From NCBI RefSeq assembly GCF_026745355.1, contig NC_079203.1, positions 1,183,249 through 1,247,248 of the forward strand: a stretch of 64,000 nucleotides of DNA. Direction: 5' to 3'. Each line of letters begins with the position of its first letter. The first letter of the stretch is position 1. The notes beneath the pieces are model-generated. The model saw only the letters and a program-made list of their open reading frames with translations, was not told where the DNA came from and did not search any database. This document shows, one piece after another, positions 45,434 through 56,897 of this stretch. This DNA comes from Beta vulgaris subsp. vulgaris. Its lineage: Eukaryota > Streptophyta > Magnoliopsida > Caryophyllales > Amaranthaceae. The position numbers were made by a program, and so were the translations under genes.

Positions 45434-46559
45434 AAGCTTATATTATGACTTAAAGAAAATATGTATAGAATGCTAGGTTTTTATCTATCACAGCTCATGA
45501 TGTGTTTGTTAACAAAAAAAGGATTATTGTGCACAAATCACCCACAAGTGAAGGATAAATTCATAAAATAACCGCTAACTTAATAAATCCAATAAACCAT
45601 CCCTATGTCTGTAAACATCTCTATTATATAAGGCAATACATGGGGTCTGGGGAACACCGAATAATAAGAAAAAGGAAAAAAGAAAAAGGAAAAGAGTAAC
45701 TGCCATATTTACAAACAGATCGAAAAAGCAAACTAAAATCCCTATTTTATCTCGAACTCCTTAAAACAAATTACATTGCAACATCTTCTTCATCATTTGC
45801 AAACAAAAAACACAATACTCGCAATTACAATTCGCCTTTTTCAATTTTTCTAAATATTTTGTGATTGAAATTGTTACTAGAAGTAATTAAAGAATATATG
45901 ATTTTGCACGCATAACATGTATATAAGACTAGTATATTCATATGCTAGCAAAAGCACGTCAAACCTCACCTTCAATTATCCAATTAACTACCAAAAATCA
46001 TTAAAGTAACACTAAACAAAGTAATCCTAATTTTCTTTCAACTGAATTATAAAGTTTTCCTTTCACACAGTCCGACGTCAACCTCTCATAGTTGATGGCG
46101 GCATCAAATAACTAGAAATCAATAATTTACCGTTATTCTGTCAACTCTTGTATAAGACAGAAAAACTAGGTGACGCTTTTCTTATATGGTTGCCAAATTT
46201 TAAAATGAATTCTTTGTTCTTGCTCTATAAACATCCTTTTCTCAGAGTTAAACTTTTCGTATATGCTTATGCTAAAAATTCCATCTAACTCAAAATGTTG
46301 CCTCGTAGAAGAAGCAAATATGACGCAATCCATTTTATAAGTAAGTGCAATTGTTGATTAAAATTGGTACGATATAATAAGCAAAACTCTTCGACTATAT
46401 CCTTAGCTAAGTCAAATGCATCAATAATTTAGAAATAAATAGATGTAATCATTTTATTAAAAGATGTATGTACCAAAAGCTGAATTTTATAAACTCTTTA
46501 AGGTTGAATATGAAAAATACACTCATACACACTCCTTGAAATATCTAATATTCAATGTA
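45434..46559. other. Unit 2 left part, no gene
   Basis: Matches 37865-41303 minus its insertions and so provides empty sites for the retroposon, Stowaway and solo LTR of unit 1. Confidence 0.75.
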
Positions 46560-47552
46560 TCTATACAAATATATTAAAAGGCATGCGTATAATGTATATA
46601 CACTACGTGGGACCTAGGGATGACAATTCAGTCTGAATTCGACCATAGTCCGCCCCGATCCGAAGGAAAAAATCCGAGTCGACCCCGACAAAAAAGTAAT
46701 CTGACTCCGACTACGTTTAAAAAATCCGACTCCGAGTCGGAGGAGGGTCGGAGTCGGATCTCATAAAATAATCCGAATCCGACTCCGACTTTGAGTCAAT
46801 CAATCCTTTTTTTCTTATTTATATAATTTATTATTTATGTATAATCTGACTTCGACTCTCAGCCAATTGTATTATATAGGATTTTCCTATAGAAAAATGA
46901 TTGTTAAACATGATAGTAATATTTAGATTATTTGTACTATATAAGATTTCCATATGATGATTAGAATAAATTGTAATGATTAAATTATTGAATTATAGTA
47001 AACTATTCTATTATAAAAAAATTGGAAGAAAAATAAGTCGGATGAGGTTCAGAGTCGAATGTTCGGGTTTTAAGTAGGATATCCGGATTTTAAGCCGGGT
47101 CGGATCTCGGAGTCGGATATTTGGATTTTAAGTCGGGTCGGATTCGGATTTTTAGAATCGGATGTCAGAGTCGGACTTAGATTCAAAATCCGACTTTCTG
47201 TAGGATCGGAGTCAGATTATGCATAATCCGGTCCAAGTCCGACCCGTTGCCATTCCTAGTGGCACCTCTGTTACTACACTAGAATTGTCCAATGTGTGCA
47301 TAAGGCATGTCAATTAACAAAAGTAAAATTAGCTTGCAACAGGATTTGAACCCATGATCTCTTGATATTATACATGACACAATTACCATCTCAACGAACT
47401 TTTAATCATGCTTTAAGTGTCCACATTATAATATCTGTACCTTTTAAATGTTGAGTATTTCTTAATAGATTTTAATGGAAATGGAAAAAAATGCATATCA
47501 TATTCGGAAAAAACCATATCAACCCGGGGCAACGGCCAGTCCCAAATACTAG
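46560..47552 (+). mobile_element. Non-autonomous Helitron (Helitron 4), interrupted
   Basis: TCTATACAAATATATTAAAAGG to CTAG, the counterpart of Helitron 3, split by the hAT-like MITE 46615-47258. Carries the same minus-strand Pol III-like module (box B 47341-47353, GGGTTCAAATCCT; box A about 47384-47399). Confidence 0.8.
46615..47258. mobile_element. hAT-like MITE with CGGAGTCGGA repeats
   Basis: 644 bp. Ends TAGGGATGACAA and (reversed) TAGGAATGGCAA. 8-bp duplication GTGGGACC (46607-46614) / GTGGCACC (47259-47266); Helitron 3 has the single GTGACACC. Subterminal regions repeat TCCGACTCCGACT-like motifs. Non-coding. Confidence 0.85.
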
Positions 47553-47592
47553 TTATTAAGTTAATAGAATCAGATAATCTTCCAAAAGGAAT

Positions 47593-48114
47593 TTAGGTAG
47601 TGTTGAATGCCCTCTTCATCCTCATTACTTCTGCATTACTTAGAAAAGTGATTTGTTGAGCTACGTCAGCAGGCAAGTTACCAGCAAATAAAGAGTTCAT
47701 AGTGAATTGAATTGTTGGGTTTGCACCGATCAAACTAACAAAACGCGGTGGCTGGGGTTGTACCAACATTAACTTGGAAATGCAGCATGACTTGTGGGAA
47801 AACCATAACATTTACAACTTCAAGTCTTCTATAGTATGCAGTGTTGTTTGTGTCAATAAATCCTGCAATTATCGACCCCCTTGATACGATTAAAACTTCT
47901 GATGTTTGGTGTGAGTCTACTGGCGATATAACTCCACTGGTACCAAAGTCCTTGCCATAGAAATACCTAAATCATTCAAAGTCGGGAATTAATCAACAAA
48001 TGCTAGAGTTACGTTATTTCCGAGTATGTTTGTGATCGTTCTGCCACCACGAAAACCAGTGTAAACAAAATCATATGTTGTAAGACTAGTTGGATCCCTA
48101 CAAGCATATCCTTT
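47593..48114 (-). pseudogene. Germin-like protein GLP6, decayed and 5'-truncated
   Basis: Recognisable from GYACRDP to the C-terminus, with frameshifts near 47745 and 47940, stop codons in the middle and loss of the HSH ligands. The tail reads TMNSLFAGNLPADVAQQITF and MKRAFNTT. The signal peptide and first ~35 codons are replaced by unrelated sequence at 48114. Group IEVDFC by tail sequence. Confidence 0.9.
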
Positions 48115-48802
48115 TGATATGTAAAGAGAAAAGTGTGGAAAAGAGAAATGAATAGATAAACCAATCTAACCCCATGGCAATGTGAAACCGCGAGAAAATT
48201 AGTTCTTCAATCTCATTCTCAAAAGTCAAGATAATGAAGATGCAAGAAAGACACTCCAAGAAGTCTACGAAAATACTACTGCAATTATAAACAAAGTCTT
48301 AACTACAAAATCAATCGTAGAAAAACGATGCTCATAAGTACAACTACATTGGTTATTTTATACCCGTATGGTTCAAAAACAAAGAGAGAAAATGCAAGAA
48401 AGAAAAGTCATTTTGAGAAGACTAAAAAAATAAATTCCAAGAACCAAACTGAAATTGGTACAATAATCACTCCAAATGTTAGGTTGTTTTAAGTTATTTT
48501 TTCAATTATTGTCTTTTCTTTTTGACATTTTAGATTTGTAAAAAAGTTATTTCTTCGTTAATATTAGAAACCAAAATAATGCTAAATTAATCTTAACTAC
48601 TTATAAAACAACACTGACTAATATATTGAATATGTTAACTAAAAAACAATGAAGTCTACATAAAGATTACCAGCTCTAAACTATTGTCCTAAAATACTTA
48701 ACTAATTCGCCAAAAATATTAACTAATTCGCCAAAATAATATCGTGAGAATTTATGAGACGCGGTCCGTTTTCTAAAAATATATATCTATTGGGCTGGTC
48801 AG
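48115..48802. other. Unit 2-specific sequence
   Basis: Absent from unit 1. No gene or clear transposon ends. Confidence 0.5.
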
Positions 48803-50280
48803 TGAAAGGTGTGTCGCGTACCTAACAAAAATAACCTAACTATTCCTCCTAACTAATGTAGTCGGGCAAGTAAGGATCGTATCCCAAGAGACTAACTAAT
48901 TCAAAGTAGTTAAATTGACTCTAATTAATACTAAGCAAGTGATCCAAATAAGTGATGATGAACTAATCTAAGTGACTAAAGCAAATGAAATTATCAAGAA
49001 TGAATCAAAGACTAAAGACATCTAGGTTTAAGTATCCCCACTAATACGAATTAATGCCGCAAACAATCCCTTTTCCCTTAATTAACTAATAAATAACTCA
49101 TAGGATAGACGCTCCCTAATAATACTAAGGATTTCTTTCGATCAATCAATAGCTTCCCTAACAATGCAATCATGCCTATTTTCATGGAGTCATGCAAATT
49201 AAGGACTTTAGACATAGCATCCTAACATCCTAATAAATTCCATCAACTACTTTCGTGATGATTTCCTTTATCTTAAATTAGGGTTCTAGATTCGATTAAG
49301 ATTCAACTTTCGTTGCAAAAATAATCACATTCAAAATATACTATTTCTAGTCATAAATTGATAATTAAAACCAACCCTAAAATAAATGAATCATAAATTA
49401 ATCAAAATTTGGTAATTGGGAATTAAACAAGCATCAATTCATATTAGGGTTCAACCTAACCCTAGAATAGAAAACTACTCACACATGATGATTGAACAAA
49501 CAAAATAAAGATTAAAAGAAAGCATGCTTAACAATAATAATAAATAGAATAGAGAAGAGAAAATAATACTTGAATTAATTGATGAAATTGCGAACTTGAA
49601 TGTCGAAAACAAGAACTTGAGGAAAGTAAGCGTGAAAAAATAACGTGAAGCGTCCAAGAGGAAAAACAAATCTCACGTTCTTTTTCTCTAAAAGAATCTC
49701 CAAAAATCAATCTTTTTTTCCTTAATACTCGTGGCCCTACCCTAATTACAAGATAAGGAAGATCTAATTAAATCATTAAGAGTCCGAAATCGTGCAGTCC
49801 GCGTGCCCCGGAAATTTCAGCAAAACTGGGCCAACTTGCAAGGCCCATATCTCTTAGAATATAACTCGCCTTGGGCCGTGCAGCCTATCGTTGGAAAGCT
49901 CTTCAAGCCTACTTTCCAATGCCTTTCGAATCAGCCCAATATCAGCATCTAGTCAGAAGTTATCGATAAAAGAGTGAGCATGACTCAATTTCCGCAATTG
50001 TATCAATGAATTTCAACTCCAATTGAGCTCCAATTTGCACTCAAATACATCCAAAATGATCCTTATCAATGTAGTTTGCTTCGATTTGATCCTAAGTACT
50101 CAAGCTTGCCCTATAATGCTCCAATTATGTTCTCGATACCTGAAATTCATCAAGGAGTACCAAAAACGCACAAGAGGAGTAATATTTCGCAAATTAAGTA
50201 AAAGCATGCAATTATGAACTAAAGTACACCTAAATATTCCTAGAATGCAACTAAAACTTATATAAAAATACGACACATCA
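48803..50280 (-). mobile_element. Solo LTR, 1.48 kb
   Basis: TGAAAGGTGTGTCGCG...ACACATCA with 5-bp duplication GTCAG (48798-48802 and 50281-50285). No internal region follows, so a recombined solo LTR. The length and the TGATGTGTCGTATTTTTATAT start on the minus strand suggest a Ty3/gypsy element in minus orientation; that assignment is tentative. Confidence 0.8.
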
Positions 50281-50552
50281 GTCAGGTCTCACGTTAAGAC
50301 TAACGTGAGACTGTCTTTTTTAAGACTTTATGTTTCTCAATATATAAGAAAAATTATAGTCATGTGGAGTCTTGTTTGATTCGTCTCAATGAGTACTTTA
50401 TTTATATTCAATTATTCCAATTTTTACTAAGAGCATTGTAAACGGTGAACAAAAAGTTCACAAAATTTCCCTCCTTACTCATGTTTTGTTTATTTCCTGA
50501 ACAAAAGTATCACCTTCATTCTACTCATGAACAAATAAATCATCACTATATC

Positions 50553-51201
50553 TAGAGATGACAGTGGGTAATGGATCCTACCCGGATCCGTGGATCCAGA
50601 TCCATTTTTGACGGATCTGGGTCCTCAAATTTTGGACCCTATGGATCCGGATAGGGTCTGGATCCTCCTTGAAAAGAACGGATCTAGATCAAGTCTTGAA
50701 TTATTACCTAGATCCATTTACCCGTTTTTATAATATTATTATTTAATAATTATATTATCATAATATTATAATATTAGTTATTACATGTAAAACATATTTT
50801 CGCGTGAATTTCATATTATAGTTCTAATTAATGTGTGATTTCATGTGAAAATTTATTGGTCAATTGAGTTTGAAAATTGATTTGATAACTAATCTACAGT
50901 TTGATAATTGAATAGTTGTAAGTAGTTGCAATGGTTATTCTTCAAAAATTAAACGTATTTTTTGGTTGATATTAGATGACTTTATTGTTTAAAATCTTTA
51001 ATTATTGTGAAAATTAGAGTAATTTAAAGATAATAGACAAAGATCTGTTTGAGATCCGTAGAATTCATACGTATCTGGATCTGGATCCTCATTCTTATTA
51101 CCCAGTGGATCCGGGTAGGATCTAGATCCTTGCCTAAAAAACGGATCTGGATCTGATCCTAAAGGACCCTGTCCAGATCCTACCCATTGCCATCTCTAAA
51201 G
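50553..51201. mobile_element. hAT-like MITE with GGATCC-type repeats
   Basis: Ends TAGAGATGACAGTGGGTA and (reversed) TAGAGATGGCAATGGGTA; subterminal repeats of ATGGATCCGGAT type. Same end type as 46615-47258. Target duplication is not clean (ACTATATC / TCTATACC). Confidence 0.7.
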
Positions 51202-52652
51202 TCTATACCTCATTTCATTTTAAAAAAAATATTCCAAAATATGTTAATATGGGTATCATTTTATAGAGGGAAAATAAATTATGAATTTTGGTATTGTTTT
51301 TTTTTATAAAGGAATTTTCCGGAAAATTTCATGAAAATTTCCACAAAATTTCCCGAAGTTACCAGGATATGTGGCAACTTGTCATTAGCTTATTTTGTGT
51401 AGTTTAGGATGAACAATTTGTTCATATGGTGAACAATGAACAATTTTGTTCATGTGATGAACAAATTATTATCACTAATGGGAGAGGTGTTTTTTTGTTC
51501 ATTCAAAAAAATTGCAATTTCATGAACAATTGTGTCACCATTGGCATTGCTCTAATATGTGATGAAAGATATTTAATGTAGAATAAGTGCATTGACAAAT
51601 GCGCAAAGTCAAAGTAGGAAAGATAAAAAAAATACAAAGGGAGTAATATAAAATTTAATTTCTAGGATATGCAATAGAAAAATTGATGGTAAATTAATAA
51701 GTTTGTTCATGTTAACAAATAACTTAATGGAAAAACATCAAACTTCATACAACCAATATTAAAATTTTTATTTAATAATCAAATGAAAAAGTTCTAGAAG
51801 GATATTTTTTAGATGCAAAGTAACTAATAATAGTGTCTCCATCAATATTCTCTAACATATCTTTCTCAATATATATAATGGCAAGACAATTCAACCTTTG
51901 TTGTGACATCACACATAAATAATCTTTAGTTAAAAAACCTAGAAAAAGAATTGAAATATGATGAAGTGCTGTTTATTAATTATTAACAATATTTTTTAAG
52001 AATTAACTAATAATTAATTCCTATTCTTCAATAAATTCAAAATTACAGTAAACAAGCTTCGTATTAAATAATAACTAGTATTTGGGCCCGGGCGTTGCAC
52101 TTTGATTATCTTTGGTGATTTATATTTCAGGAAAAACATAATCATATGACATCTTGTTAGATTCGTCTCAATGTATATTATTTTAATATCAACTTTTTAT
52201 AATTTTTACTTATTGATAATTAGAGATATTGATGTTCGAAATAATGTATTCACACGTCAAAACATGAAATGGTGCAACTATTTCTAAACGGAGAAAGTAT
52301 AAGGAAACTTTCCAAGTCTGAGAAACTATGTATTGGTAGCTGTATTCACGAGTCATGACCATTAATCATTTTGGAAAGTTTAGAGTTCTTAATTAATCCC
52401 TCTCTATTGCGTTTCTTGTTTGGGCCCTAGGCAACTTCCCCTCTCGTTCATGCATGCCCAAATATGGGTATGGATAAAACTTTTTGATGTAATCCATTGA
52501 TAATTTTATTAAGGGGTGAATATATAACAAGGTGAATTTTGTATATATACACATGCAAGTACAAATATATATGAAAGAAAACAAGCTACACACACCTTGT
52601 ATTGTTATTAAGCACACTAGCTAGGAACAAAAGTTTACTTTAAAATCGGATT
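51202..52652. other. GLP7 downstream flank
   Basis: 51686 onward aligns with 42807-44171. 51202-51685 is unit 2-specific AT-rich sequence. No gene. Confidence 0.6.
52075..52099 (-). mobile_element. Helitron 3'-end stub
   Basis: CTAGTATTTGGGCCCGGGCG, the reverse complement of a Helitron terminus (hairpin plus CTAG), with no Helitron body. It sits where about 420 bp present in unit 1 (43190-43612) are missing. Confidence 0.55.
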
Positions 52653-53278
52653 TTATGCGGTGCCGAATGCCCTCTTCATTCTCATTACTTCCTCATTACT
52701 TAGAAGAGTAATTTGTTGAGCTATATCACCAGGTAAGTTACCAGCAAATAAAGAGTTCATAGAGAACTGAATTGCTGGGTTTGCGCCATTCAAACTAACA
52801 AATGCAGTAGCGTGGGTTGTACCAACATTAACTTGGAAATGCAACATAGCTTGTGGAAAAATCATGACGTCTCAACTTCAAGTCTTCTGTAGTATGCAGT
52901 GTTGTTTGTGTCGATGAATCCTGCAATTATTGACCCTCTTGATACAATAATAACTTCTGATGTTCGGTGAGAGTGCACTGGTATAACTCCATTTATACCC
53001 AAGTCTAACCTTGCCATTGAAATACCCAAGCCATTCAAAGCTGGGAATTGATCAACAAATGCTAGAGTTACGTTATTTCCGGGTACATTTGTGATCGTTC
53101 TGCTACCACGGAAACCAGTGTAAACAAAATCATCAGTTGTAAGATCAGCAGCATCCCTACAAGCATATCCTTCTGGCCCCCTTGGGAGACTAGGATCTGC
53201 TACACAAAAGTCAACTTCTATAGCATAAGATAGAGAAACCAAGAAAGAGAAACTGAGGATAATCACAAGGTTATTCAT
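52653..53278 (-). pseudogene. Germin-like protein GLP7, single-base frameshift
   Basis: ATG at 53276-53278 with intact signal peptide (MNNLVIILSFSFLVSLSYA). Open through HSHRTSE to RRLEVE, then one C is missing from a CC pair at about 52872 (GTCTCAAC versus GTCTCCAAC in every other copy). After the shift the rest is open to the usual stop. The lesion falls just before motif 2, so the product would lose the fourth metal ligand. Nearly identical to GLP5, which is intact here but broken in the signal peptide. Confidence 0.9.
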
Positions 53279-53363
53279 TTTGGAATGAACTTGCTAGATT
53301 TTCTAAGGATAGTTTTATTGCTTGATCTGGATTTTTCTTGCATTTGGTAGCCAAGATTGGCAC

Positions 53364-53373
53364 CATATATATA
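53364..53373 (-). promoter_or_regulatory. TATA box of GLP7
   Basis: CTATATATATGG about 90 bp before the ATG, beside GTGCCAATCTTGGCTACC. Confidence 0.65.
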
Positions 53374-53660
53374 GAGCGAGTTGTGAATCTTTCATTAACC
53401 AAAGGAAATAAAATAAGGGAGGCGTAGCTCAATGTACAAGCAAGTTGAAATAGATAGGAGTTGACTCATCTGAATTATTAGAAAATTTTCCGGTGCAAAT
53501 CATTAGACTTATTGACTACACAACTCCTAGTTTAGACTTATAGTATTCTTTTTTCCCATGAAGAACAGTATTTTGGAACCGAAGATAATAAATATTTAAA
53601 ATTTGATAAGGTCTGCAAAGTAGGGAACTTGTTTACAGAATTATATATCAACATAAGTAA

Positions 53661-53924
53661 TCTATACTAATATATTAAAAGGCGTGCATAAACCAGGAAC
53701 GGTGTCACGTGGCGCTCTCTCTAATGAGTTTTAGTTCATGTATTCCATGTACAATAAAAAAAATCAGAAATTACATAGTATAGATTTTGATCCCGTGACC
53801 TCAAGTTCATGTACTAAAGTTTTAACCACTAGACCAAGTTGTATTTAGTGCTATCATATCAAAGTACAATATTAATAAATGAAATTATTTCTTACCCGGG
53901 GTATAGCCCGGACCTAAGAACTAG
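53661..53924 (+). mobile_element. Non-autonomous Helitron (Helitron 5), recent
   Basis: 264 bp: TCTATACTAATATATTAAAAGG to hairpin CCGGGGTATAGCCCGG and CTAG. Unit 1 has the continuous sequence ACATAAGTTAGAAAC at this point (about 45182), so it arrived after the duplication or was lost from unit 1. Minus-strand Pol III-like module: box A TTGGTCTAGTGGTTAA (53822-53841), box B GGGATCAAAATC (53783-53794). Confidence 0.85.
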
Positions 53925-55526
53925 TTAGAAACTAAAGCTTGAAGAGTTTGATTATGACAATCCACCTATTGTAGATAATAATGCAGTTTGATTATATGGA
54001 AAATTCAAATTTGATGTACGGAATCCAATAATATAACGACGGTGGTTGGGTGTTGATAAGGAAACTAGATTAAAATTAATAGTTAGTTTGTAAGAGACCG
54101 TTTATTTTTATTTTAAAATTAGGCACGGTCCAAGCTCAATATTAAGAAGAGAATGGACCACCTCTCGGAATATAGTGACTAGTTTAATCTATTTAGTGAC
54201 CATTTTCATCTATTTCTTAGACCACTTTAATCTATTCAATATTCACATTCTTTAATTTATTTAGTGACTGATTTAATTCATTATTCATTGACTAGTTTAA
54301 TCCAATTGCTAAGACTGTCGAGTTTTTTTAAAAAAAAATTGTTTGTTGTAGTTCGAGATTCAAAGGGAAGCAAATGAAGGACAAGAGAAGGCACGACTAG
54401 CTAGGATTGTGTGAGATGTCTAGTAATAGTGTTAGGTTAGAGTGCGATGAAATGAGCTTGTTAGGAATTAAAATATAATCTAGGGTTTGTCTAGTTTTAT
54501 GTTAAAATTAGACCGTTTATTCTAATAATTTGTGTCAAAATTAATGAACCTCGTTGTCGCACAATTCATATAGATGTTATTTTGACACCTTCATTTACCT
54601 CAAGAATCGCGTGTCGTACGTGTCGCCTTGTATCCGATACGATACGACACTTGGATACTTCATTTCAAACTAAAAACTTGATTTTATTTACAAATAACTA
54701 AATCGAACACTTGAACATCAAATTTCACAAGACCTTAAACTGTAGTTTAGTAGCATTAAGATTTAGCTCGTTAAAAAAAATAATGTGTACCACCTGTTCG
54801 AACGGGCATGGCCGGCAAGCCACCAACAAGTGATTTCTCATTTTCTCTCTATATGAATTTCTTATTTTTCATCTATGAGATTTGTATCACTCTATGGTTA
54901 AGTTTGGGAACTATTCATTTTAATTAAGTGGGGAAAAAATTGAGGTCAATTTCGAACCTTTAGTCGGACCCAACTCGAGCTCGAGCCGAGCCACGAGCTC
55001 ATAATCTTCAGATTCCAACACGCGAGCGCGACCCGAATTTATTTTTGAAGCTCAACAAGCCTCGAGCTCGAGCCAACCCTCATTTTTGAGACTCGAGCTC
55101 AAGCCGGCCTCGCCTCATTCGAACCCTACTCTCGAGTCTTGACTTGCCAAGTCATGGATAACAGTGCTCGTGTGAACCCCCCACGCATTTTTCCGACGTT
55201 GAATATGGTTGTTTGCGTTGAACATGAGAATAATAGGTTCGACATAGAATAGTGCATATAGGAAAAACATTGGGTCAACGCCGCGATCCGTCAGTCAACA
55301 CAAATTTTATGGGTGGGGGTTTCTTCTTGCAAATGAATTTTAGTTGGAGGATTTTTATTGCCAAAATATATTTTAAAACGTCTTTTCTCATAAAATGGTG
55401 ATTTCAAAATGTTTTTGTGACAAATTTACTAGTACAGAGAGATAATTTTAATTGTATAAATAACTTAGGACCACTTCAGATCTTTTTGAAGGGAAAAGGT
55501 GCACTATCACTATGTATTAAATCAAA
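53925..55526. other. End of unit 2 and spacer
   Basis: Unit 2 similarity ends near 54163. About 54960-55130 is CTCGAGC-rich like the 13.4-kb MITE, probably a decayed relative. No gene. Confidence 0.5.
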
Positions 55527-55805
55527 TTAATAGCCGCCAAAGTTTGTAGACTTTGCGGGAATGAGTTCGTACACATACTCCAAATTATCATTAGTTGCCC
55601 ACCTAGCTATAGAATGAGCAGTCGTATTTCCTGCTCGTTTCACGTGCACACAATGAAAGAAAGAGAAAGAAGAACTAATTTCCAAAATATCTTCGAAAAT
55701 ATGGAAGACAGGAGCAGCACCATGAATGCTTGAATTGAGAACTTTTACCACACTCGTCGCATCGCACTCCAGAATAACCTTATCAAACCCCATCCTCCGT
55801 GACAC
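55527..55805 (-). pseudogene. LINE-type RNase H (RVT_3) fragment
   Basis: Minus-strand frame with VILECDATSVVKVLNSS, FSFFHCVHVKRAGNTTAHSI and ARWATNDNLEYVYEL, the second half of an RVT_3 RNase H-like domain (catalytic D of ECDA, N/H of the C-terminal motif). No ATG; upstream half missing. A different family from LINE C. Confidence 0.7.
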
Positions 55806-56270
55806 ACACCCCCGACCTTCACCCGGTTTGCATAATCCTATGACAAAAAGAAAAAAAAACTGGCCATCTTATGACCATTTTTGGGTCTAGAGTGGGATGA
55901 ATATATATTATTTTATTGGCCATCCTAAGTTAATTTGTATAAATAACTTAAGATTTTTTATTGACCTGCCAAGTCATGGATGGTAATGCTCGTGTAATTT
56001 TTTTTTCCGTAACCCCGACTTTGTCACATTCGATGATAGAGATTTTCATAACCTTGATGCTAATTGAAATAAAGACTATGCATGATACACTGTTATAGAA
56101 CGAATGATTATTTTATATCCTTATTTTATTTATTGGTGAATGTAGAACAAACTCAAATGAAAGATATGGCATAAACAAAACAAGCATACCTACATACTAT
56201 CTACATATTTATTGAGCACGCTAATAATCAATTGATGTAGAACAAAAGTATATATAACTTAAAAAGGATC
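55806..56270. other. Spacer before GLP8
   Basis: AT-rich; no gene seen. Confidence 0.5.
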
Positions 56271-56897
56271 TTAAGCAGTGCCGAATGCCCTCTTCATTCT
56301 CATTACTTCCTCATTACTAAGAAGAGTAATTTGTTGAGCTATATCAGCAGGTAAGTTTCCAGCAAATAAAGAGTTCATAGAGAACTGAATTGCTGGGTTT
56401 GCGCCATTCAAACTAACAAATGCAGTAGCGTGGGTTGTACCAACATTAACTTGGAAATGCAGCATAGCTTGTGGAAAGATCATGACGTCTCCAACTTCAA
56501 GTCTTCTGTAGTATGCAGTGTTGTTTGTGTCGATGAATCCTGCAATTATTGACCCTCTAGCTACAAGAATAACTTCTGATGTTCGGTGTGAATGCACTGG
56601 TATAACCCCACCGACACCAAAATCTAACCTTGCCATTGAGATACCTAAGCCATTTAAAGCTGGAAATGCATCTACAAAAGCTAGAGTTACATTATTTCCA
56701 GGTACGTTTGTGATCGTTCTGTCACCACGGAAACCAGTGTAAACAAAATCATCTGTTGTAAGAGTAGCGGGATCCCTACAAGCATACCCTTCTGGTCCCC
56801 TAGGAAGGCTAGGATCAGCTACACAAAAGTCAACTTCTATAGCATAAGAAAGAGACACTAAAAGCGAAAAAGTGACGAAAACTACAAGGTTATTCAT
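56271..56897 (-). CDS. Germin-like protein GLP8
   Basis: Complete, 208 aa, single exon. The frame continues 25 codons upstream to another ATG, but only from the ATG at 56897 does the protein start with the family's MNNL signal peptide, so that start is chosen. Signal peptide ends SYA; Cys25/Cys40; His102, His104, Glu108 and His147 present; NVT glycosylation site. Mature part IEVDFCVADPSLPRGPEGYA, close to GLP5/GLP7 but with ordinary GVGGVIP. It is the only intact member of that subgroup in the window. Confidence 0.95.
   Translation of the reverse strand: MNNLVVFVTFSLLVSLSYAIEVDFCVADPSLPRGPEGYACRDPATLTTDDFVYTGFRGDRTITNVPGNNVTLAFVDAFPALNGLGISMARLDFGVGGVIPVHSHRTSEVILVARGSIIAGFIDTNNTAYYRRLEVGDVMIFPQAMLHFQVNVGTTHATAFVSLNGANPAIQFSMNSLFAGNLPADIAQQITLLSNEEVMRMKRAFGTA

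Larger units (their letters stand above)
45434..54163. repeat. Tandem segmental duplication, unit 2
   Basis: Second copy of 37865-45433. Own insertions: hAT-like MITE inside Helitron 4, a 3.5-kb region holding a solo LTR and a second hAT-like MITE, and Helitron 5. Contains GLP6 and GLP7. Confidence 0.8.
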
